From CAZSWS01 sp964610765 (GTDB lineage: Bacteria; Bacteroidota; Bacteroidia; Bacteroidales; Tannerellaceae), in assembly GCA_964610765.1 (NCBI GenBank), contig CAZSWS010000012.1, positions 1 to 52,586 on the forward strand: 52,586 bases of DNA, given 5' to 3'. The notes below the pieces were generated by a model that was not told the origin of the DNA, searched no databases, and worked only from the letters and a program-made list of their open reading frames with translations. This document shows, piece after piece, positions 35,259 through 43,895 of this stretch (the stretch's first letter is position 1; each line of letters opens with the position of its first letter). The translations under genes and the position numbers were made by a program.

Positions 35259-35840
35259 TTAAATATCCCCCCGTCTGGTAAGTTCTTCAGCACACTCTTC
35301 CAGTGCCTTATACCATTCTTCTCCAAACTTTCGAATTAAAGGCTCTTTTAGAAACTGGTAAATACGAACATTTTCTTTTTTCCCTAACACTTCGCCGGCA
35401 CGACAAATACGCCAACGATGATAGTTCACAGCCGTAAATTTATTGTATTTTGCTACTCTAACCGGATATAAATGGCATGAAATGGGTTTGTAAAAGGTTG
35501 TTCTTCCTTCTCGATAGGCTTTTTCAATGGCACACTTGCACACACCCTCTCCATCATAGCAAGTAAACACACAGTCTTTCCCATCTACAATAGAAGTCAC
35601 CATTTCACCATCATCATCCATATAACCTACTCCCTGTTTTTTAATCAGCTCTTTCGCTTTCGGAGATAAATCATCCCATACAATCGGCAGCAAGTCCGTG
35701 AGTAAGTCAAACTCTTCTTTTTCCAGAGGAGCTCCGGCATCGCCCTCTACACAGCAGGCACCCTTACATGCACCTAAATCACAAATGAAAAACTGATCCA
35801 ACAGATCTAGACTTATTAATGTATCATCTATTTGTATCAT
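35259..35840 (-). CDS. DUF3109 Cys-rich protein
   Basis: A 193-residue cytoplasmic protein starting MIQIDDT. Conserved Cys groups lie at CDLGACKGACC (about 20-30), CVFTCYDGEGVCKC (about 89-102), CHLYPVR (about 121) and RICRAGE (about 144). The pattern CxxxCxxxCC with later Cys resembles Fe-S or zinc proteins of the YkgJ/DUF3109 type. An in-frame ATG at 35852 exists but falls directly at the end of the U tract of the gpmI terminator, so I prefer the ATG at 35840. Function unknown. Confidence 0.8.
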   Translation of the reverse strand: MIQIDDTLISLDLLDQFFICDLGACKGACCVEGDAGAPLEKEEFDLLTDLLPIVWDDLSPKAKELIKKQGVGYMDDDGEMVTSIVDGKDCVFTCYDGEGVCKCAIEKAYREGRTTFYKPISCHLYPVRVAKYNKFTAVNYHRWRICRAGEVLGKKENVRIYQFLKEPLIRKFGEEWYKALEECAEELTRRGDI

Positions 35841-35852
35841 AGAAATATGCAT

Positions 35853-35894
35853 AAAAAAAGACCGCAAGAGCTATCACCTAACCACTTGCGGTCT
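35853..35894 (-). terminator. Intrinsic terminator of gpmI, abutting the next gene
   Basis: On the minus strand AGACCGCAAG pairs perfectly with CTTGCGGTCT (10 bp, plus-strand arms 35859-35868 and 35885-35894, 16-nt loop). It is followed by seven T (plus-strand A tract 35853-35859). The U tract ends at the possible ATG at 35852, so read-through would feed the DUF3109 gene. Confidence 0.88.
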
Positions 35895-35910
35895 GTATAT
35901 AATTAAACGA

Positions 35911-37437
35911 TTAATCTACTATTAAAGACTTCCCGGTAAATTCTTCTGGCTGTGGCAGTCCCATGATATGTAATACAGAGGGAGCTACATCAGCAAGAAT
36001 GCCATCTAACGTTTTGGCTTTTTTATTTTCAGTTACATATACAAAAGGAACCGGGTTTAATGAATGAGCTGTATTGGGTGTTCCATCTTCATTCAAAGCA
36101 TGATCGGCATTTCCATGATCAGCTATGATAATCACTTCATATCCTTCTTCTTTGGCAGCTTCAACTGTATCTTTCAAACAGGCATCTACTGCTATCACTG
36201 CTTTCTGAATCGCAGCATATACACCGGTATGACCTACCATATCACCATTGGCATAGTTACACACAATGAAATCATAGGTGTTTTTATGAATCGCTTCAAC
36301 CAGCTTATCTTTCACCTCATAAGCACTCATCTCCGGTTGCAAATCATACGTTGCTACTTTCGGAGAAGGAACTAAGATACGATCTTCTCCATTGAACGGT
36401 TCTTCACGACCTCCGTTGAAAAAGAAAGTTACATGCGCATATTTCTCCGTTTCAGCCATATGCAACTGCTTCAAGTTGTTTGCCGACAAGTATTCACCCA
36501 ATGTATTGGTAACATTCTCCTTGTCAAACAGCACATGAAGCCCTTTAAAGGTTGCATCGTAGGGAGTCATGGTAAAATATTGCAAGTTAGGAACAATCGC
36601 CATTTCTTGTTCAGGCATATCTTGCTGTGTCAACACAATGGTCAACTCTTTAGCGCGGTCATTCCGGAAGTTGAAGAATATAACTACATCTCCTTCTTCG
36701 ATAACAGCTACCGGCTTACCGTTTTCAACATGTACGATGGGGTCAATAAATTCATCTGTTACACCTGCTTCGTATGACTCCTTCATTGCTGTCAACATAT
36801 TTTCAGCAGCCTTCCCTTTACCTTTCACGAGCAAATCATAGGCTTTTCTTACCCGTTCCCAACGTTTGTCTCTATCCATTGCATAATAACGTCCGATGAT
36901 AGATGCAATCTTTCCTCCGGTTGTTTGCAAGTGATTCTCCAACTGCTCTATATAGCCAATACCACTTTTGGGGTCCGTATCCCTACCATCCATAAAGCAA
37001 TGCACATATGATTGGTCAATTCCATACTCTTTGGCAATATCTGTCAACTTAAATAAGTGCTCCAATGAACTGTGGACACCACCGTCTGACACTAAGCCTA
37101 AAAAGTGAATTTGCTTGTTATGCTCTTTAGCATAGCTATATGCTTTCTTAATTTCAGGATTATCCATAATGGAATTATCACGTGCTGCACGGTTAATCTT
37201 CACTAAATCCTGGTACACAATTCGCCCGGCACCAATATTTAAATGTCCTACTTCCGAGTTACCCATTTGTCCATCAGGCAAACCGACATTCTCACCAGAA
37301 GCTTGCAATTGCGAGTTGGGATACGTATCAATTAGATAATCCCAATAAGGGGTAGGTGTGTTATAAATCACATCATCTTTGCCTTTATCACCAATTCCCC
37401 AGCCATCACATATAATTAAAATTGCTTTTTTACTCAT
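35911..37437 (-). CDS. gpmI: Phosphoglycerate mutase, cofactor-independent (GpmI)
   Basis: A 508-residue glycolytic enzyme interconverting 3- and 2-phosphoglycerate. It has an alkaline-phosphatase-fold metal site, with ICDGWGIGD at the start (about 8-16), the nucleophile Ser61 in GNSEVGHLNIGAG, and the C-terminal metal-binding IIADHGNADHA with TAHSLNPVPF. The substrate domain includes HCFMDGRDTDP and GRYYAMDRDKRWER. Length matches GpmI (about 505-515). It follows prfB by 33 nt on the same strand and ends at a strong terminator. Confidence 0.97.
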   Translation of the reverse strand: MSKKAILIICDGWGIGDKGKDDVIYNTPTPYWDYLIDTYPNSQLQASGENVGLPDGQMGNSEVGHLNIGAGRIVYQDLVKINRAARDNSIMDNPEIKKAYSYAKEHNKQIHFLGLVSDGGVHSSLEHLFKLTDIAKEYGIDQSYVHCFMDGRDTDPKSGIGYIEQLENHLQTTGGKIASIIGRYYAMDRDKRWERVRKAYDLLVKGKGKAAENMLTAMKESYEAGVTDEFIDPIVHVENGKPVAVIEEGDVVIFFNFRNDRAKELTIVLTQQDMPEQEMAIVPNLQYFTMTPYDATFKGLHVLFDKENVTNTLGEYLSANNLKQLHMAETEKYAHVTFFFNGGREEPFNGEDRILVPSPKVATYDLQPEMSAYEVKDKLVEAIHKNTYDFIVCNYANGDMVGHTGVYAAIQKAVIAVDACLKDTVEAAKEEGYEVIIIADHGNADHALNEDGTPNTAHSLNPVPFVYVTENKKAKTLDGILADVAPSVLHIMGLPQPEEFTGKSLIVD

Positions 37438-37470
37438 AATATCTTTTGTTAATTGAATGCTATATACTGT

Positions 37471-38593
37471 TTATTCATCTGTGTTTTTTCCACCAAACTC
37501 CATCAGATAAGCTTTGATGAACTCATCTATATCACCATCCATTACCCCATTTACATCTGATGTTTGGTAATTTGTCCGGTGATCTTTTACGCGTCGGTCA
37601 TCAAATACATAACTACGTATCTGTGACCCCCATTCTATTTTCTTTTTATTACTTTCCTGCTTGTCACGTTCAGCCATTCTACGCTGCAACTCCATATCAT
37701 ACAACATCGAGCGGAGTAGACGCATAGCATTCTCGCGGTTACCCAACTGAGAGCGACTTTCCGTATTCTCTATCAAGATTTCTTTATCTTCTCCTGTATC
37801 CGGATCTTTATAATGATAGCGAAGCCTTACGCCGGTTTCTACTTTGTTCACATTCTGACCTCCGGCACCTCCTGAGCGGAATGTATCCCAAGTATAATCA
37901 GAAGGACTTATATCAACTTCGATAGAGTCGTCTACCAACGGAGTGACAAATACTGATGCAAACGAAGTCATCCGTTTACCTTGCGCATTATAAGGAGATA
38001 CACGAACCAAGCGATGGACTCCATTCTCCCCTTTCAAATAGCCATAAGCATAATCACCTTCAATCTGCATAGTCACCGTTTTAATTCCGGCCTCATCTCC
38101 TTCTTGTAAGTTACTTACCGTTAGCTTATAATTATTCGACTCAGCCCAACGCATATACAGACGCATCAACATGGATGCCCAGTCTTGACTTTCTGTTCCA
38201 CCCGCTCCTGAATTAATCTTTAATATACAACTCATCTGGTCAGCTTCTTCACGAAGCATATTCCGAAACTCCAAATCTTCCAGCAACTTCAATGCACGAG
38301 CATAGTTACCATCCAATTCTTCTTCGGTGATAATCTCTTCTTTCAGATACTCATAAGCTAAATTTAATTCTTCGGCAGCATTATGCACTTCGGTATAAAG
38401 TTCGATCCATTTCTTCAGGTCTTTCACGACCTTCATCTGTGCTTCTGCTTTTTTAGGCTCATCCCAAAAGTGTGGGTCTTGCGTGCGTAGTTCTTCCTCT
38501 TCTAGTTGTATTCTTTTGCGGTCGATGTCAAAGATACCTCCCCAACGCTTTCTCGCGCTCCAATACATCTTGTAATTGGTCTGTTGTTATCAT
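37471..38593 (-). CDS. prfB: Peptide chain release factor 2 with programmed +1 frameshift
   Basis: RF2, recognising UGA and UAA, is made by a +1 shift. Translation from the ATG at 38593 reads MITTDQLQDVLEREKALGRYL and meets an in-frame TGA (38530-38528) in the context GGGGAGGTATCTTTGAC. Shifting +1 on CTTT continues as DIDRKRIQLEEEE in the frame that ends at 37471, giving about 373 residues. The upstream GGGGAGG acts as the internal Shine-Dalgarno stimulator. The catalytic GGQ motif (GGAGGQNVN) is present. The ATG at 38568 in the second frame (MYWSARKR) is not the real start. Residues before the shift match RF2 N-termini. Confidence 0.96.
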
Positions 38594-38620
38594 AATTTTG
38601 TTATCCGTTTTTTGAAGAAA

Positions 38621-38650
38621 CAAAATTACAAAATATAGCTGAAACAACAA
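38621..38650 (-). promoter_or_regulatory. Promoter of prfB-gpmI
   Basis: On the minus strand TTG (38650-38648), 19 nt, TAATTTTG (38628-38621): a complete consensus pair about 28 nt before the prfB ATG. A 12-bp perfect palindrome AATCAATTGATT lies 28 nt further upstream (38678-38689). Confidence 0.6.
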
Positions 38651-38830
38651 GCCATTTAGCACATTGTATTTGAGCGGAATCAATTGATTTTATGCATAAA
38701 TAGAGAGAAGTAAACAAAAGAAGCAAGCTACAGAAGAATTTAAGGATGAATAAGAAAACAAGCTCAAACACATGCGTTATCATATTAAACTCCAAGAATA
38801 TACTTAACTTAGCTGTATAAATAGAACGAT

Positions 38831-39484
38831 ATGATACAAAAAAAGTCAGCCGAAAAAACTTGTATAGACTGCGGAACGCAGAACTGCAAGTTTAAGACAC
38901 GCACTTATCCGGAGTTCTGCCCCACTACAAACCTGGATTCACAAGATTTAGAATGGTCACTGGAGCGATATAATGAAGGCAACAACCATGCCATCATGGT
39001 GGCTAGTGCTGAAGTCGAATACGAAGGATACGGCAAACTCACACGTGTAGAGGAAATCATGGAATTTGCACGAAAAATAGGCGCGAAGAAAATAGGCATA
39101 GCCAACTGTATAGGACTCATCAACGAAGCACGTACTTTTGGTCGCATTTTACAGGCTAACGATTTTGAAGCGTATGCCATCATCTGCAAAGTAGCCGGAG
39201 TAGACAAATCCTCACTAGGCATTCCCAAGCAATGCGAACAGATAGGACCGGCAATGTGTAACCCCATTTTGCAAGCCCGCTTGCTGAATCAAGCCAATAC
39301 AGACCTAAACGTTGTTATCGGTCTCTGTGTAGGACACGACAGTTTGTTTTACAAATACTCCGACGCCTATGTTACTACTTTGGTGACTAAAGACAGAGTA
39401 ACCGGACACAACCCGGCTGCTGTTCTTTACACAGCACAATCTTATTATCATAAAAAGCTTTTCCCACCGAAGAAAGAAGGGTAA
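38831..39484 (+). CDS. DUF1847 metal-binding-type protein
   Basis: A 217-residue protein with many conserved Cys: TCIDCGTQNCKFK near the N-terminus, FCPTT, IANCIGLINEART, ICKVAG, PKQCEQIGPAMCNPI and IGLCVGHDSL. This fits the DUF1847 family of small Fe-S or zinc-containing proteins. Function unknown. It is divergent from prfB with about 237 nt between and no neighbour that reveals a pathway. Confidence 0.8.
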   Translation: MIQKKSAEKTCIDCGTQNCKFKTRTYPEFCPTTNLDSQDLEWSLERYNEGNNHAIMVASAEVEYEGYGKLTRVEEIMEFARKIGAKKIGIANCIGLINEARTFGRILQANDFEAYAIICKVAGVDKSSLGIPKQCEQIGPAMCNPILQARLLNQANTDLNVVIGLCVGHDSLFYKYSDAYVTTLVTKDRVTGHNPAAVLYTAQSYYHKKLFPPKKEG

Positions 39485-39499
39485 AGCAACTAATTCTCC

Positions 39500-39527
39500 A
39501 TTTATCCTCTATTTATCCCTATCTTTA
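39500..39527 (+). promoter_or_regulatory. Candidate promoter with 11-bp direct repeats before the glycosyltransferase
   Basis: ATTTATCC at 39500-39507 and again at 39511-39518 (11-bp period) directly precede TATCTTTA (39520-39527), one mismatch from TAnnTTTG. There is no -33 TTG. The repeats fit one face of the helix, so an activator site is possible. Confidence 0.35.
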
Positions 39528-39573
39528 CACTTTAGTTATAAATAGTAGGCAAGTATAAAGAAAAGAAGACACT

Positions 39574-40656
39574 ATGAAGTATTTTTTTATCGTACAAGGT
39601 GAAGGGCGCGGACACATGACACAGGCTATTTCTTTATCTGAAATGCTGCGAAGAAACGGACATGAAGTGATCGAAGTACTCATAGGCAAAAGCAAAGGAA
39701 GAGATGTTCCCGACTTCTTTAACCAACGCATACAAGCCCCTGTTCATGTATACGAAACCCCTTCTTTCATTTTCAAAAAAGAAAGAAAACATATCAATCT
39801 GCCCCGAACCATTTTATATAATTTCACTCCTGGTCGTGTAGCGAAATACAACAAAAGCATTGAATTTATTCATGAAAGAATAAAGGAGACACAACCGGAT
39901 GTTGTGATAAACTTCTATGAAATGCTGGCAGGACTTAGTCATTTGCGGTTTAGAGAAGACTTGCCTTTCATTAACATCGGTCACCAATACCTACTAAAGC
40001 ACCCCGGATATCTTCATGGACGTGGCGACACACAAGGATTGTTGTTCTTGCGAATTCATACTTACGTGAGCAGTCTTTCCGCTACAAAAACATTGGCGCT
40101 TTCTTTTTATCCGATGAAAGACTCGCTATCCGAACGGATAGCCGTTGTTCCTCCTTTATTACGAAAAGAAGTCTTAGAAATGACACCAAGCAAAGGTGAC
40201 TTCATTCTGGGATATATGCTTAATCAGGGATATGAAAAAGAAGTTCGCAGTTGGCATGAAGAAAATCCGGAAGTCCCTCTTCATTTCTTTTGGGACAAAC
40301 GAGATGCTCCGGAAGAACTTAAAGTAGATGACACACTTACTTTCCACAAAATCAATGACAAGAAGTTTTTGGACTTTATGAAAGACTGCAAAGGCTACAT
40401 CACAACTGCCGGTTTTGAATCGGTATGTGAGGCTATTTATTTGGGTAAACCCATCATGATGATACCGGCACATATCGAACAAGAAGTAAATGCGGCAGAC
40501 GCGGAATCTATCGGAGCAGGAATCGTAGGAAGCAGTTTCAACCTCTCTCCTCTTTTAGATCATTTAAAAGAAGAGCACCCTGTCAATGAAGCATTCAGAA
40601 GTTGGCAGGACTCTGCGGAAGAGATATTTCTTAAACATCTGACCACCTTTGTATAA
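39574..40656 (+). CDS. GT-B fold glycosyltransferase (MurG/UGT-like)
   Basis: A 360-residue protein with a GT-B fold. The N-terminal half has FFIVQGEGRGHMTQAISLSEMLRRNGHEV (GxGRGHxxxA loop). The C-terminal half has CKGYITTAGFESVCEAIYLGKPIMMIPAHIEQEVNA (about 269-304), the nucleotide-sugar site of MurG-like and lipid glycosyltransferases. No signal peptide, so cytoplasmic face. The acceptor is not determined; glycolipid synthesis is plausible. Single gene, not MurG itself (no cell-wall neighbours, different motifs). Confidence 0.78.
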   Translation: MKYFFIVQGEGRGHMTQAISLSEMLRRNGHEVIEVLIGKSKGRDVPDFFNQRIQAPVHVYETPSFIFKKERKHINLPRTILYNFTPGRVAKYNKSIEFIHERIKETQPDVVINFYEMLAGLSHLRFREDLPFINIGHQYLLKHPGYLHGRGDTQGLLFLRIHTYVSSLSATKTLALSFYPMKDSLSERIAVVPPLLRKEVLEMTPSKGDFILGYMLNQGYEKEVRSWHEENPEVPLHFFWDKRDAPEELKVDDTLTFHKINDKKFLDFMKDCKGYITTAGFESVCEAIYLGKPIMMIPAHIEQEVNAADAESIGAGIVGSSFNLSPLLDHLKEEHPVNEAFRSWQDSAEEIFLKHLTTFV

Positions 40657-40677
40657 AGCATCTCTTTCTTTTTAAGC

Positions 40678-41898
40678 CTACCTATATATTAGAGTCGACA
40701 GATTATCTGACGCAAACAGTTCACGCGCTACAGCCAGGACCTTGTCAGCACTGATTCGGTCTATACGCTCGCTCATATCATTCAATGATTCGAAACGATT
40801 AAAGCGTAAAAGACTCTTCCCAAATGAAAGAAACAAATTTTCCCGGTTTTCATTCAGCAAGCTCATCTGTCCTTTCAACTGCTTTTTCGCAGCAAATAAA
40901 GCAGTTGGTGTCAACTCTTCATCACATAGTCGATCCAGTTCTTTTCGGACTAAACGCATTGATTTATCAACCGATTTATCCTCGGTTCCGAAGTACAAAG
41001 AGAAGAACCCGGTATCTGTATATGAGGTCATATTAGATTCCACGTTATAGACCAATCCGTTTTTTTCTCTCAATGAAACATTCAATCGGCTATTCATAGC
41101 CGGTCCGCCCAAAAGGTTATTGATTAGATACAATACGATACGCTTATCATCGGTATAACTAAATGAGCGACAACCCAACAGAACATGCGTTTGATAGGTG
41201 TCTTTGCTAACTTCTTTATAGAAAGATTGAATCTGACGGGGTGATTGTCGTTTCAATTGCGGTTGTGTATTCAAAAAAGCGCCGGGATTGAGTTCTGCTA
41301 GTTTTACAATCTTATCAAAAGGAGTACGTCCCATCGTGAAAAACAACATATTCGAAGGCGTATAAAAACGCTCTCTGAACGATTGACCATGCCCTGACGT
41401 AAATGTGCGCAATGATTCTTCTGTACCTAATATACTATGTCCTAATTCATGCCCATCAAAAAGCAGATTCTCAAATTCATCAAAAATCAACTCCGACGGA
41501 CTATCCTCATACGAATGTATTTCATCAATCACGACTGTTTGCTCCTTTTCCAATTCTTTTGTCGGAAACGACGAACAGAAAACTAAATCGGTCAATAACT
41601 CAATAGCTCGCTCTGTATGTTTTTCGGTAAACACAGAATAAAGAAATGTTTCTTCTTTCGTTGTATAGGCATTCACCTCACCACCCACACGTTCCATGCG
41701 GTTAATAATATGCCAAGCCTTTCGCTTCATCGTACCTTTAAAGAGCATATGTTCGACAAAATGAGCCAATCCATGCTCTTTATCACATTCGTCTCGTGTT
41801 CCGGCATTGATAGCAAAGCCACAATAAGAAACCGGAGAATCAATCGGCAAATGAGCTATCTCCAATCCGTTTGTTAGTTTATGTATATGATATTTCAC
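40678..41898 (-). CDS. M16-family zinc peptidase
   Basis: A 406-residue insulinase-type metallopeptidase with the inverted zinc motif HFVEH (His46-Glu49-His50) and a downstream Glu in TVVIDEIHSYEDSPSELIFDEF (about 121-142). The second half (about 200-400) is the non-catalytic M16 repeat with VLLGCRSFSYTDDKRIVLYLINNLLGG. No signal peptide is visible, so it may act in the cytoplasm. A TATCTTTG -7 element is on the minus strand at 41936-41929, 31 nt before the ATG, with no clear -33. Confidence 0.92.
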   Translation of the reverse strand: MKYHIHKLTNGLEIAHLPIDSPVSYCGFAINAGTRDECDKEHGLAHFVEHMLFKGTMKRKAWHIINRMERVGGEVNAYTTKEETFLYSVFTEKHTERAIELLTDLVFCSSFPTKELEKEQTVVIDEIHSYEDSPSELIFDEFENLLFDGHELGHSILGTEESLRTFTSGHGQSFRERFYTPSNMLFFTMGRTPFDKIVKLAELNPGAFLNTQPQLKRQSPRQIQSFYKEVSKDTYQTHVLLGCRSFSYTDDKRIVLYLINNLLGGPAMNSRLNVSLREKNGLVYNVESNMTSYTDTGFFSLYFGTEDKSVDKSMRLVRKELDRLCDEELTPTALFAAKKQLKGQMSLLNENRENLFLSFGKSLLRFNRFESLNDMSERIDRISADKVLAVARELFASDNLSTLIYR

Positions 41899-42181
41899 GC
41901 TACTTTATACTGCTTAAATATTGACTGACAAAGATACAAAAGCATTTTCATTAGAGAGTGAATAAAAAAACTTGCTATATTCTTAGTAGAAAAACCGACC
42001 AAACAAATAAACCTATCGGGAAAGCAAACTGCTATTTTAACATTTATATAAGATATAACAAACTGATTTATCGGCTGATTCTTCTATTTTTTCATAGCAT
42101 CATGGGATGAATTAACCAAGCGTTATACCCAAGAACGTCGAACAAGTGAAGCCTCGCTTAATTAAGATCTGCTCCTTTTGA

Positions 42182-42232
42182 ACTTTTGCTACGATTAAAT
42201 ATGTTTTGCTAACATATTAATCAGGCAAAAGT
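42182..42232. repeat. Long interrupted inverted repeat upstream of rprX
   Basis: Outer arms ACTTTTGC (42182-42189) and GCAAAAGT (42225-42232). Inner arms GATTAAATATGTT (42193-42205) and AACATATTAATC (42211-42222) are complementary with one bulged A; the loop is TTGCT. About 20 paired bases in 51 nt. Confidence 0.75.
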
Positions 42233-42257
42233 ATTATTTAACACAAAAACTTTCAAA
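42226..42257 (-). promoter_or_regulatory. Consensus promoter on the minus strand inside the rprX upstream gap
   Basis: On the minus strand TTTG (42257-42254), 20 nt, TACTTTTG (42233-42226), a perfect Bacteroidetes pair. The start would be near 42219, so the RNA would begin with the inverted repeat as a 5' hairpin. The nearest minus-strand gene (M16 peptidase) starts about 320 nt downstream. Confidence 0.5.
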
Positions 42258-42351
42258 TTTTACATTTATTATGTAAATATCCGGAGAATTCATCCGAAAT
42301 TTGTTTTTGAGTAATTTCAATTTTTATTTTAAACTTTCGAAACGTAAAAAC

Positions 42352-43893
42352 ATGAAAAAGTCAGCTATATGGATGCTTGCACTAGTAATGGCCTTTGCCT
42401 TTGCCGGGTTGCTCTATATTCAAGTGACCTATATACGGACAATCATGGCAACGTATAGTCAACAATTCAATACAACAGTCAGCCAATGTTTACTGCGTGT
42501 ATCCAGAGATTTAGAATTAAAAGAGACGCTTAAGTTTATCGAAGAAGACATTAAACGAGATCCTACGGCATTTATGCACCAAGATGCACCTGATGCAAAA
42601 AAGATAGGACAAGCTATTAGTGAGTTGAAGATTAAAGAAGAAGAACAAAGTTGGCACATCGAATTTAGTTTTGGTAAAGGATTAAGCGATACGCCTCCTC
42701 CTCTTATTCCACAAAAGAAGACCCAATCCATTCAGGCAACAGCTGATGATATTAGAAAACAGTTTTTATACCGATACCAGTATCAACGTGCGTTAGTTGA
42801 TGAAGTTGTCTTAGAAATGATGCGCGTAGCACATCATATACCGATAGAACAACGGATTGATTTTAATGAACTAAACAGCAGTATTCATGCAGAGCTTGCT
42901 AAAAACGAGCTCAACCTTCCTTTTGTGTTTTTCATTATCAACAGTGATGAAAACATCGTTTATCAGAGTGAGAAAATACAGAAGAAGCCTAAACCTACTG
43001 AAGTAATTACACAAGGTTTATTTCCTAAAGATTTGCCTTCTAAGCTGAACTATATAAAGATATATTTCCCTACCAAATTAGACTATTTGTTCAACTCAAT
43101 ATCGTTTATCATACCATCTGTCATTTTCACATTAATATTGCTGATTACCTTCACATTCACCTTAGTCATTATTTTCCGCCAGAAGAGGTTATCAGAAATG
43201 AAAAATGACTTTATTAACAACATGACACACGAGTTGAAAACACCGGTTTCGACCATCTCACTAGCGGCTCAAATGCTCAAAGACTCCGGTATTACCAAAA
43301 GCCCGGATGTATTCAAACACATCTCAGGTGTCATTAACGACGAAACAAGGCGACTAGGATTCCTGGTTGAAAAGGTATTACAAATGTCTTTATTTGAAAA
43401 CCAAAAAGCAGCTCTGAAGCTTAAAGAAATTGATGCAAACGATTTATTGGCAGGTATTGCCAATACATTTACCATCAAAGCGCAAAAATACGGAGGAGAT
43501 ATAGACATTGATTTACAAGCGGAAGAGTCAACCATCTATGTAGATGAAATGCATATTACCAATGTCTTATTTAACCTACTGGACAATGCCGTTAAATACA
43601 GACAGCAAGATGTACCGTTGAAATTAATTGCCCGCACATGGAATGAAGGCGAAAAGCTTCAAATATCCATCGAAGATAATGGCGTGGGTATTAAGAAAGA
43701 ATATTTAAAGAAAGTCTTCGACCGCTTCTTCAGAGTCCCCACCGGCAACGTCCATGACGTGAAAGGCTTTGGACTTGGATTAGCATATGTACGTAAAATT
43801 GTGGAAGACCACAATGGGATAATACGTGCAGAAGCCGGAGAAAACAATATTGGAACAAAATTTATTATTACTTTACCTCTTATTAAAAATTGA
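42352..43893 (+). CDS. rprX: Sensor histidine kinase RprX
   Basis: A 513-residue membrane kinase, started at the ATG at 42352; an in-frame TTG further up would add a basic, unlikely leader. Membrane helices lie at about 4-25 and 251-275, with an extracytoplasmic sensor region between. The HisKA motif NNMTHELKTPVSTIS has phospho-acceptor His293. The ATP-binding domain has the N box (VLFNLLDNAVKY), G1 (IEDNGVGI), F box (VFDRFFRV) and G2 (KGFGLGLAYV). This is the RprX sensor of Bacteroides, which pairs with RprY downstream. The two genes are 2 nt apart. Confidence 0.92.
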   Translation: MKKSAIWMLALVMAFAFAGLLYIQVTYIRTIMATYSQQFNTTVSQCLLRVSRDLELKETLKFIEEDIKRDPTAFMHQDAPDAKKIGQAISELKIKEEEQSWHIEFSFGKGLSDTPPPLIPQKKTQSIQATADDIRKQFLYRYQYQRALVDEVVLEMMRVAHHIPIEQRIDFNELNSSIHAELAKNELNLPFVFFIINSDENIVYQSEKIQKKPKPTEVITQGLFPKDLPSKLNYIKIYFPTKLDYLFNSISFIIPSVIFTLILLITFTFTLVIIFRQKRLSEMKNDFINNMTHELKTPVSTISLAAQMLKDSGITKSPDVFKHISGVINDETRRLGFLVEKVLQMSLFENQKAALKLKEIDANDLLAGIANTFTIKAQKYGGDIDIDLQAEESTIYVDEMHITNVLFNLLDNAVKYRQQDVPLKLIARTWNEGEKLQISIEDNGVGIKKEYLKKVFDRFFRVPTGNVHDVKGFGLGLAYVRKIVEDHNGIIRAEAGENNIGTKFIITLPLIKN

Positions 43894-43895
43894 TT

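Larger units (their letters stand above)
41899..42351. other. Long intergenic region with structured DNA and a minus-strand promoter
   Basis: 453 nt without a gene that I can support. Contents: the -7 element of the M16 gene (41929-41936); a small hairpin AAGTGA-AGCC-TCGCTT (42144-42159, one wobble); a long inverted repeat 42182-42232; a full minus-strand promoter 42226-42257; and a 7-bp inverted repeat TTTACAT/ATGTAAA (42259-42277). A structured non-coding transcript is possible (separate entries and finding). Confidence 0.5.

Noticed and set aside
37471..38568. Simple prfB frame starting MYWSARKRW
   Set aside because: The N-terminal residues are the out-of-frame reading of the true start. 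The +1 frameshift context and the MITTDQLQ start upstream explain the gene.
39574..40656. MurG proper
   Set aside because: No cell-wall cluster around it and the sequence shows only general GT-B loops, so I kept the general glycosyltransferase call.
42182..42232. Invertible promoter element of the Bacteroides type
   Set aside because: The inverted repeats are separated by only a few bases, so there is no segment to invert, and no recombinase gene is near.
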